Source: Sympetrum striolatum (Eukaryota > Arthropoda > Insecta > Odonata > Libellulidae). From it: a stretch of DNA of 64,000 nucleotides. The stretch lies in NCBI GenBank assembly GCA_947579665.1, contig OX388345.1, positions 74,329,454 to 74,393,453 of the forward strand. The letters are read 5' to 3'. Shown here in pieces: positions 38,001 to 50,000 of this stretch (position 1 is its first letter; every line of letters starts with the position of its first letter). The position numbers and the translations under genes were made by a program. The notes below the pieces were generated by a model. It searched no databases. It was not told the origin of the DNA and worked only from the letters and a program-made list of their open reading frames with translations.

Positions 38001-41000
38001 GGCAAGCCTATGGCATTTATGGCATTTTTAGAGAATTTTTTTGCTTGCAGAACTCTCACAACACTATCTTTATTGCGTATACTTCACTCAAAAAAGAAGC
38101 CCCACAGTTAAAAACTGTGGATTTTATTCATTAGAATAATAATTAATGATAATTTAAGTCAATTACAAGATATTAATCTTAGAATCAACTGCTTGGGCCG
38201 TGACTTGGTGGTATGGATCCATCAGGAACGAAAGTGAAAATAACTTTTACTCTACCACAGAATATTTTATTATGAAACGACCATGGTTTCGACTCGTGGA
38301 GTCATCCTCAGGTAACTAAATACAAAACAATCCAGCATATATATAAGTAGGAGGGAATGGGAGGGGGAGTGGTTGGTTATGAGGGGAAATGCTGAAGGGT
38401 GTTAATAACGGTGGAAAGGATTGGTGAGGGAAAAGGAGACAAATATTCGTTTATAACTTTGACATTTGGGTCTGCCACGTTTCTCAGGATTTCTAATTGT
38501 TCCCAGGAGTTTAAGGTGATGCCTTTTTCCGCGAAATGCAGGTAGTCCATGTTGAAGGAGTTATGGTTGTTCTCAAGCAGATGATGAGCCATTTGCGACA
38601 CTGCAGGGTTGTTTCGGCTGCCCCTCCCATTCCCTCCTACTTATATATATGCTGGATTGTTTTTGTATTTAGTTACCTGAGGATGACTTCATGAGTCGAA
38701 ACCATGGTCGTTTCATAATAAAATATTCTGTGGTATAGTAAAAGTTATTTTCACTTTTGTTCCTGATATTAATCTTATTGTTGACATTATAAAATGTATA
38801 TCACCATCTCCCTGTATGGTTTCTCACTACATTGGCACACAAGTCCTTTGCATTAAAAAATATGGCGCAAAAAAGAGAGGAAAAAGTTTTGAGGAAGTAT
38901 GTGCTTCCAAAAGTTTGCCAACCATAATATAAATCATAAGGAGAAACGTTTTAGATTATTCTAGAAGTCATTCTTAACGATTTACCTATTTATTTTCAAT
39001 GAACAGATCTGAGTGGGGAGCAGGTTCTTGTGGAACAGCTGGCGGAACTGCAGCTTCGCCTCATGCACCTTGAGTCGCTTCATAGGACACGGCAGGAAGA
39101 GGTCCGCATGCTCGCTGCGTACCTCGGACAAGTTCTGCTTGCTTCGCCAAACCAGGCTGCTATTCACAGTCCCAGTACTGAGCTATCGCCTTCTCATGTT
39201 TCGTCTTCTCACCCCTTGCCTATTCCATCTCTGCTTCCATTCTCAAAATCTTTGTCTTCTCCCCAGCCCTACCCTTCCATTCATCCATCTGCCGCTGGAG
39301 TTGCTCCTATAGTCCCACCTCCTGCTGGGATATTCAGCTTGCCAGGTGAGTTGACCTTTTCTTAACTGCTATGAAGATGGAAAATATTATTTGCGAGATA
39401 ATAATGATTAAAGGTATTTTATGTTAATTAACCGTGGAAATGACTTTGTCAATTATATAAGCTATAGAGATGGTTGAAAATCAAATGTGTAGTGAGCTCC
39501 TCAAATATTCAAGTCTGAATGATTGATGATGGCCATTAATGATCAAAACTGGGTAAAACAAAATATCCTCATCTAATGATTACTAAGTTTTCATTTCTTA
39601 ACTATCTTTGTTATTATTTTTCTCAAAGTACAGCACATAAATCATAAACAAATTAAAATGCACTTTGTAGAGTCAGCAAAATTTTTTTAATAAGAATGAC
39701 CTAGGTTTCGTTGCAGCATGACATCTTCAGGTGAAATACATAGTTCATTATTATTTAAAACCAAAATTAAGAAAATGAGTTGAACATACTTTTGTCCTAG
39801 ATATTTTGTCTTTAACAAGGTAAATTTTCAGTTTTGCATATTTGGTCTCCCAATGCCATTTACATACAATAAAGAATAAGAATTGGGTTGCACTATTTTG
39901 CAAGGGTTAGGTAACTTCTTGGTGGCCTTTAAAATCTTGACATAGCCTTAGAAAAGAAAGAAGGATTATATTAGTGGATTATGTAGTAATTTCTCTAAAC
40001 AATCATTTACATCACAATTGTTTAAGCTGAAAATACTTTTACTTGGTTTATCTAAAATTTTAGCCTTAAGTATCAATTTTTATTCAAGTCAGGGTAAACT
40101 ACCCAGCAAATCTGGAAATGAAATCCTAAAATCTTATTTCATGATTGATCCGATAGATTTTGCTGGCACTGACCCAGAAATTTGTGTGGCTGCCTGTAAG
40201 TGATTGCAAAGCCAGAAGAAGCCTTCAAGAGTTAAAATGTTCTAATTTATAAATATTATGCCTCTCTCGATACAATGTCATCGGATTAACCTTGTACTCA
40301 TTTTTATGATTTTCATACTATTGGTAATGATAATGTATAGAGTTGTTCAATTTTTTTAACAAAGCATAAATTATTGAAACCTTTTCACTGGTTTAAAATT
40401 TCAAGTTGAAAAATTAGGTAATATGATGAAGCAGGGAACTAATATGCATGACAGGATATGTACGTGAATTAACATAAGTTGCTCCTTAATTTAGGAAGAT
40501 AATTAATAATCTATTCATTAATTCTGATTTAGTTTCAATGGTTTCATAATCACATTAACACATAAATTTGTAATTTATTTGTATTTAGTTCAAATTAATT
40601 GGTTTGTTTCTAAATCAGAAGGAGTACATTAGCCTGTATTAGGAGTATACCATTTTATTATTCTGATTGTATTTAAACGTATATTATTTTCTGTCTTAAT
40701 AAGTCTAATATTTATGTTGAAATGTGTTTTGTTCCTGATAAAAATTGAATATTTCATTCAATCATTTCTCAGGTTTGACCGGCTTCAATGTCTCAGATGG
40801 ACATGTCTTCCCATTTGTTATTCCATCTCTGACTCCCCAGTTGAGGAATCTTCTTGTCAATTTAACCGGACATGGAATGTCGCCATTTGAAGGATCTCTC
40901 CACTTGCCATCAGTTTACAGTTTTCTGCCACACCTGTTGGAAGACCCCTCAGCTCTTAGACCTGCTTATACCTTGTCTAGAGGAAGAACTGGAGGTAAAT

Positions 41001-44000
41001 GCATGATTTGCCGTTTTGGTATTTATAGCACAAATTAACAAAATGTATTTTTTAGCGCAATTAAATTTATAATATTGACCACTTCATTAGGTGAATTTTA
41101 GATCTAAATATACTGCTCTTACAATAGACCTTATAAGTCATACGCATAAATAACAAAGTAATTGTTTGGTGAAGTCAGTGTTTCTAGGCTAGTGAGCTAA
41201 CCTATTTACTACAAATTCCAGCCAAATTCAGTTCCATTTATATTGCCTCTTCACTTAATCTTGTAGTATACAAGTTATTCTAAGATATTTTCATTGCAAA
41301 TAATTTTTATGTCATCATGACTGAAAATGGATGTTTTAACATACGAGATTTGTTATCAAGGATGACCTGACAGTCCAAATAAACCAAATATTGCAGTAAA
41401 AGTTCAACAAAGTGTTGATGATCTCAATTAGGAGAAAGATATCCATTCTTATACTCTTAAATTTTCAGTATATTTTATCCTGATGATCTGTTAGTTGGTA
41501 ATCACAGGTCATCTCTAAGTTTTGGTCTCTGAAATTTCGTCATTAAAAGTTGAGCTGGAATATTATGATTTAAAAAAGTGTTCATTATCAAAGTAAAAAT
41601 TAATAAGTGTTCCTTCTCTTATTTCACTTGACTTGCAATCTTGCTTTAGTTAATTTCAGAGTTGTGAATACTTTGATTTAAATATTATCTGTCTCGTTAA
41701 TATGTACACTCCTGGCCAAAATTAACGCAGCACCGGCCGTTAGAATCGCTAGGGAGGTGCTGCATTAATTTTGGCCAGGAGTGTACCATAGAGTAACTAT
41801 ATAGTTACTCCATGTAAGTACATGCAAAGAAATTTCACATCTCAGATTTTCCTCTACATTTCAAGCTATGGTGTCTTTTATTTCAATGAAAATTTAATTA
41901 TGCCTTTTCCACAGTTTCGGTCATCCTTGGTGTTCCAACTGTGAAGAGAGAAGTGCAAAGTTACTTACTCGCTACTCTTAAGAATTTGGTTGAAGGAATG
42001 AGCAGGGAGGAGGAAAAGGATTCTCTGATTGTGATTTATGTAGGAGAGGTAATTATTATGCTGCTGGTTTAATCCTTGCCCTTTGATAATATTCAGATCA
42101 CTTATGAAATATTTTACCTTTTTTCATTGTGTAACCTAAGGGTTAATTGTTCATTATTGTTCACAAATCATGTCAGTGTCAAATCAAAATTCTGGCAAAT
42201 GTCTTGATGCTATGCCTCTGTTCAGGTTCTCATGAAAATTAACTAAAAAAATGTTGTAGATTAGGGATGTATTTTGATCAAATCATCAGTAGCATCTATT
42301 TGTTTTTGTCTTTAATAGACTGACAGGGAGTATGTCCTGAGTGTGGCCAAGGAGATTGAAACACAGTGAGTATTCTTTGATTTCACAATGGTGCTGTTCG
42401 GTGGATGCTTATCAAAATATTTCTAATACATCAATGCTCACGATTATTCTCTGAAGTTTCATTCTTTTAAAAAGCAGTTCCTTTTCTTTAAGCATTGTTA
42501 GTGCTGCTAAAATTACTTACTTTTCTACGAGAGTAAAGAGATTGTAGTTACAGAGAAATTTTGATTATAGATAAGAAAATGCTGTAGTTGAAATTAAGAA
42601 ACTTTCCGAGAATCTTTTTTGCTATGCCTTAGGTAGTAGTGACTTAGGTTATAATCAACAGATGGTTCCTTCACTCTGTGGATTTCCATAGAAAAAGATT
42701 TTGAAGAATTTTTAAATACACTTATTCAAAATTCCACTTGGTTTAATAAAATAAAACCACTTTGTGTTGATTATGCAATTTTTTAAACAGGTTGTTTCAT
42801 TTTATAAAACTATGTGGGAATTTTTACAAAATGGTCCTATTCTTTTGCTAAATGTATAAAGTTATTGAATGCTATACTTCTCTGCACTTCAGATCTATTT
42901 ATTTACCTTACTTTGGAATGAAAAATTGCTTGTAAGTTTTCTCACACATAAATTGGTCTTAAGGTTTATGGATCAATAGATGCCTTGCTATTTTTTCCAT
43001 ATTGCTTAAAAAATTACATGTAATGCTTCTGTAACCTTAGACATTTCGCTATGCTTGTGAATGTTGTATAATAATTCAATTTGTATCAATACAAGTTGTT
43101 TATTTTTTACAGAGAAGCATAAATGATATGATGTTTTCTTACCATAGGTTTCCAAAGCAAGTCAACGATGGTCTCATGGAGGTGGTTTCCCCCTCCTCTT
43201 CATACTATCCTTCTCCATCTTCTCTCCAAGAAACTCTTGGAGACCCTCCCGAGAGGGTGGCTTGGCGTGCAAAGCAGAGTCTTGACTTTGCTTTTCTCAT
43301 GGCATACTGTTCTTCAAGAGGAAAACTCTATGTCCAGCTAGAGGATGATGTTCTAGCTCGTCCTGGTTACATGACAGTGATGAAAGAGTTTGCTCTTGGG
43401 CGTCTTGCTGCCAGGCAACCATGGTTCGTCATCGAGTTCTGCCAACTTGGATTCATTGGTATGATCATAAAGCATCTTTTGGGGTCCTTTTGGGGCTAGA
43501 TGTTTAATTTTGTGGATTCTTTAAGGTTATCAGAATCTTTGTCAGGAATGGATATTTGTCGATGCAAATAGATTGTTCATATAAAAATTTTTCCTTCTGC
43601 AAGTCTTCAATGCATGTACACAGTGAGTGTGTTTCCACAGAAGGCATTTTATTTTTCAGTGATACTTTTAATTCCTTATGTTTGAAAGGATTATTTTCAT
43701 TAATGCGGGTGGTTAAAAATTGAAATGACTTTACTAGAAAATAGCACACTTAATGAAGCAAATTGCAATAATGAAAGAATTGCAGCATATTCATTGTAAA
43801 AGTGCATTATGTAGTAGCAATATGTGGACAACAGTGCTTAAGTATGATCTTATTCTCAAAATTCATCACTTTGCAGTAATTAATGTACTTCTTTTGAAGC
43901 AGTTTTTGATTGAATCAAGCTGCTCTTAAGCATTTTGTGAATGGTGTTGTTGGAATTTAAGTATTACATCCTCATCTATTGCAAGTCTTATGATATTTTT

Positions 44001-47000
44001 TCTTATTTTTCTCATTTAATTTAAATTAACTCACTAACATCTTTTTTCATTTTATAAATATGTTTATTTCAATATGTTGTTGTAAGATTCATTGTAATTG
44101 GTTGAATGACTGTTAATGAATCAACTTTAAATAAATAAATATATATAAATTAATTTAAAAGGTTACCAAATGTACTGTGAACAATACCATTTCAATAAGT
44201 ACAAATTATGTTAGAAGAATTTTAAGGTGAAATCCAATTAAGTTTTGGCTTAAACATGGAAATGAAATTGTTAATTTTATTTATTAATGTTATCAATTGA
44301 TAATTAAAGGTATCTTTAGCAGTGTTTGCACTATTTGTTTTATTTTTCAGGAAAGATGTTTAAATGTGCAGAGCTACCCTGGTTAATTCAGTTCTTCCTC
44401 ATGTTTTACAATGATAAACCAGTAGATTGGCTACTAGAGCATCTAGTTCACACTAAGATCTGTAGGCTGGATAAAGACCCTGTGAGTATTTAAATATAAT
44501 AAAACATTTCTTGTAAATATACTATTGTTGCTGGTATTATTTGAAATGTATCACTTGTAATATTGCAGAAGGTGTGAGGGTTTTAGCTGTTTCGTTTTTG
44601 TAAAACATTTTTGTATTTTCAGCATTTCACATAACCCTACTTTTGACATATCACATTTCATAATCTCTGGTAAACGGAAGTAGTTATCATGATGATAATT
44701 ATTGTCATCATTGATGCCTTCTGATACTACAAGTTTAGGGATTTATTCTAATGTCTGAATTTTGAAAAGGTTTCAAGAAAATAGACATTATCAGAAATAG
44801 ATATAGTATGTATTTAAATAACCTGCTTAACTATTAAATTAATACCTTAAGAAGTATTTACATACTACATTGAAGTAGTGATAGTGGCCCTACTCATGAA
44901 TTTCGTGTACATCCCAAATGCTTATCTAATAACCATGCCATTATATTTCTTTTTACTGTGTAATTAGAGAAGTATTGTTATCTGAAAGATTTTTGTGAAG
45001 GGACAGTTCATATTTCCAGTTTTTATGCTACTGGTGTTACAAAACGTGATTAAATATAAATTAATATAATTCTTATAATTATTGCTTGAAATGTATTGAC
45101 TCTCGTCATCTTCCCTAGTACAGTACTGTATTACCCTTCATAAAAAAGTCTATGTGTAAATTATCATGCTTTGTAGTCTATACTTTCTACAATTTCTTCA
45201 TTAACATATCATTTTACAGTTACAATTTTTTTATCTGAGTATAATTAAGCTTCAAGTTTTTATGTTAAAAATACATTTTCCTATTTCAGAAATTTTGCAA
45301 AAAAGCTAGGCAGCTATTATGGGTACATTACAAGCCATCCCTTTTCCAGCACATTGGTACTCATTCTTCTCTGAAAGGAAAGGTTCAGAAACTAAAGGTA
45401 AGAATTAAATATATTCTTCTTCGATATATTTTTTTGCACTAGGAAAAATCAGTAGAAAGTTCTGTCAGATGAAGACAGGACAAAATGAAAATGATCTAGA
45501 ACACTCTTTTCTTGTACGAGTAAAATGTAGCTTGCATACTGCAAGCAGATCGGCAATACTTATTTCATATCGGCATCATATCAGGACGGTCCTCAAAAGA
45601 AAAAAAAAGGATTTAATTTTTTCTTAAAATTCGCTGAAATGTCATCGTCTGTCATCGAACCCGGGTCTTACTGGTAAACCTACTATGAAACACAATAGAA
45701 GATCACCATCTTTAACCATGTGTGAAAATTCAAGCAGAAATATTGGCTACAACTGCCTCAAAAGACGCTCTAATGTTCACGAATGTAAATGGCTCTCTGG
45801 ATTCGAACCAAAGACGATCTTGGAAATCTAAAACATGTTTCTGAAAGTTATTTATGATGTCTATCTATATGCCGAATTTCCAGTTTCTATATTATTGGGA
45901 AAGGTTTCAAAATAATTCCTAAAAATTGGATCAACTTCTAATTGCAGAGACACCTGGTGTCGAACCCAGGACATCATGTACGCTGTAAATGCACAGTTTG
46001 ATTTGTAAAGACTTGTTCTTGTATCTTGCAAAGTTTGAAGTCGATAGCATGCCGGGAAGTGCCTACATTTTGTTTCCGTTATCTCCGTAAGAAATGCATT
46101 GAGAGGTGCAAATAGCCCTCTGGGATCGAACCAAGGACAATCAGCGAACATGTAAAACTTGATTATGAAATACATTCATGATATCTATCCACGTGCCGAG
46201 TTTCAAGTATCTATGCCATCGGGAAGGGGTCCAAAAAAAATCTTAAAAATCGCCACAATGCATTTTAAACGGCCGATTTTTGCCTCGACTTAGCATCGAA
46301 CCCAGGATATTTTTCGTAAAACTCATTTATGTTTTCGATAGATCATGACCATATATGTAAGCTCCTTGAGTTTTTATTCTCTACCTATCCGGAAAGTATT
46401 TTTTTTTAATTCCCGAAAATCGAAGCAATGCATTTAAACGGAAAAAATCGGGACTTTGGGGCCCTCTGGAATCGAACCCATGACACTGAGGTTCAAAATC
46501 GCAATTTTTCTGGAAGTTGCACGTTATGGCCAATATGTAGTAAAAATTTCAAGCCAATGACGCGAGTGGTTTAGCCTGTGAATTAGTATCCTATCTATCT
46601 ATCTATCTATATGAATATATGAATGAATCCGGAGAAGCATCTATATATAATAGATATCTTGAATTATCATGAGGCCATGAGCTGGTTACTAAAATAAAGT
46701 AAAATAGAGATGAAGTATTACATTTTTAACAATTTTGAAGCTATTATTTTATCAATTAAATATTAGATTTTATGGATGTTATTACCTCTTTCAACATTAC
46801 CTGGCTAAATTTAACCTAGCTGTATGATTTGATATACTGAATCCACATTTTAAAAAAAATCGTCAACTAATTTCCAAATATAAGATTTTGGATACCCATT
46901 AATAATTCCATCATTATCTTTGTTTGTAATTATTTTGTGATGATTTTGTCAAAACTTCTTGCTAATTTTGTTTGCTTGCGATATGATGAGAAATAAGTAA

Positions 47001-50000
47001 ATTAGCAAAGCAGAATTAGTAATTATTTTATCTTTGTTATGTTTTCAGCTTTTACCTGCTCATATTTTAATAGATTTGATTCAATGAAACAGCAACATTC
47101 TTTGCTTAATAGAATTGAACATTTAAAACTGATCAAATGTATTTGATTAGTATATGCTGTTGTGATGCTAATAAATCTTCTAACGGATGGATAATTGCAT
47201 CGAAAGGGAGAAAAATAGTACTGAAAATGAATATGAATAGCTAATGGTACCTTAAATAAAGAAAATATACTTGTGTAAACTGACTTTTCCATCCTTAAGT
47301 TAAGGTGATATTCGTAATAACTTCTGCATAAATTCTATGGTATTAGGCAGGACTTTGTGGAAAGCCATAATAAGAAATTAGTAAAGCACTTCGTAATTTC
47401 CGTAATATTGTGGAAATTACGAAGTGCTTTACTAATTTCTTAACTTCTGCATAGTTATAAGCCAAGTTATTGTGACTTTCTCCTTATAGTTTTAAATCTT
47501 TTTCAATTGAAGGATCGACATTTTGGGAAGGTTCCCCTATATTTCCCTCATGCCTCTGAGAATCCACCAGCCGCTGTTGATGGGGGACGGATGAAGGCAT
47601 ATCGTCGTTACACTTTGGCAAGAGCATACGCTGGTGAAACATTTTTCTGGGGACTCCTACCACAACCTGGAGACACGCTTTCATTCAAATTTACACCCCC
47701 AGTTGAACTAAAGAGGTAATTTTCATTTAATATTAACGTTGGAAGATATTTTCTATTATATATTTATATGAATATCATCTTCATTAAACCTTTTTTGATG
47801 TTTGTCTTGCTTCACAAATATTTTTGAATATTCAAATAATTCTAGAGACTTAATTCCGAGTAATGTTTTTATTTTTCAGTACTGCACAGTGCAGTAATGT
47901 TCAGTATTACAAAATGGTAATTATGATAATTACCATTTTGCATTGACACTTAAGTGTACTTTAACAAAGCTCTTGGTGTTCTGTTTACTGGCCTCAGTAG
48001 TGTTGTGGTTAGCATGATACTATTCTAGTGATCCAACACCGAGGCCCAAAGTTCAAATCCTTGCTAGTCTAGATTTTTCCTGGTTAGGGAATGGTCGTCT
48101 GTGTTCTTTAATTTATGTTATGTTTGTAACATATGTTGAAATTGTCACTTTAAATTGGCTGCTTAAGCTGTTTGTGAAAAATTGAGTTTTAAATAAAAAA
48201 TATGCAAGAGTAATACATATTTTTATGTACAGTCCTGGTCAAAATTAACGCACCACCTCCCTATCAGTCCTAACGACCGGTGGTGCGTTAATTTTGGCCA
48301 GGTGTGTACTATAATTTGTGATTTATTTTTTTTAATACTGCATTAATCATGGCTTTAAATTTTTCATAATTTATTACCTCGGACTATAACTTCCCTGAGT
48401 TTCATAACCAGTTGTGCTATAAGAAAGCTTGTATGTAAGTGTGTACTTCTTTTCAATTATATTTCTTTTTTATTCAATACTAGCTGAAGCGTCCGTTGAT
48501 TCTCAACGGGGAATATAAAAGTAGATTAAATTCAAGTTGTCGGTCGTGCAATGAGTTAGTACCTTTAGCATACACGTCTAAAATCTCAAGCTATTCTTAC
48601 TATACAGGAAAATGCGTGAGCTTGGCTCAACAATTGCATTGATCATCAGGATTACTGGTTGTTCACAACCTCGAAAAGTTTGGAAAATTTACCTGTTTTT
48701 TGTCGAAATTCTCAAAATTTCGATTCGGAAACAATATTCCATGATTAAAATAAGAATCTTCATTTAATTTCTGTTCTTATGGTGCTTGTCTCGACTCTGC
48801 ACAACTATTTTTCTAATTTAATTCTTAAAAAAATATAGTCTGCTACTGATAAAAGTAAAGTTTAGATTTATTTACTATGGAAACCTATCTGAGCAATCTT
48901 GGTTCAAACCCCGTAAAATTGCTGAATAAAAAGGCGACGGTGATTCCATTCAGGTTGCAGAGGACACGTGTATAAAGTTTGAATCAAATCGGACAAACGG
49001 TGTGGACTCCAATCTAAGACTAAGACAATCAGAATTTTGATTTTATATTTATAGATTATTTCTTTTCATTGGCAAATCCAAATATCTTCCATATCATTTC
49101 ATAATTTACAAATTTATCTCACATGATTAATGTTTATTCTTTCTCAGGTACCTTTTCCGCAGTGGAAATGCTGAACACCCATCTGATAGATTTTACAATA
49201 CTACAGTTGAAGTATTACCTTTAGAGGTTGCCAAATCTCTGATTACACCTGTCAGTAATGATGATGAAGGATACATAACAATTGGTATGTGAAATAGTAG
49301 CTCATAGATACCCTTCAACAACACTGTATTCATAAGTTTTGATGTTTCATTTCAGAAGATGCAAAATTTGGCCTTCTTTAAATGTCTGCTTTCCCAAAAT
49401 CAATTGAAGCCATATTACCTTTTTTTCCTCTGTGTCTATACAGTATATTAATTTTTCTGACATGATATTAAATTAATTTAGTTTAAATCATGCCCATCCT
49501 GTATTTGATGAAAAACTTATATTCTCTTTTTCTTTTATTAAAATATATATTAATTAGCATTGAGAGTAATCTATGCATATTATTAACCATACCTTGTTAC
49601 CATTTCTTATTTATATATCATGTCTTTCAAACATGTAATCATGACATGATTGCTTGATAAATAAATATTTGAATGCAAAGTTGCTTCTTCATAGGATTCT
49701 TCAATATACTATTATTGTTTCTTAGGTGCTTTGTATTTATTTTTAATTTGATATTCATTTTCAATAAACATAAACATAATACTCTGTATGAACAGCAGTA
49801 CATGCATAATTCAGTGTTTGCGTCTATCAACATTTTTGAGATATCAGTTTGGCAGTATGATATTTGTTAGTTTAAAGTGTGGCCATTTTTTTTCTGTTTC
49901 CAGGAAAATTTGACTCAATAGGAATAGCTGAAGGAAATGTTAGCAAGAGTGTTGGGCCTATACAAACTTTACGACTGAAAGTTCATAGTGAAAGTGATAA

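Larger units (their letters stand above)
35183..39006. other. MGAT4 intron 1
   Basis: 3.8 kb, AT-rich. It holds a small inverted-repeat element (37582-37711) and a Penelope-like fragment (38219-38766). No other feature is recognised. Confidence 0.8.

Noticed and set aside
39013..39312. Second plus-strand frame across MGAT4 exon 2
   Set aside because: Out of phase with the flanking exons; the other frame carries the coiled coil and joins both neighbours in phase.
46591..46612. CRISPR-like or functional short tandem array
   Set aside because: Plain (CTAT)n microsatellite; no spaced repeats of CRISPR type occur anywhere in the window.
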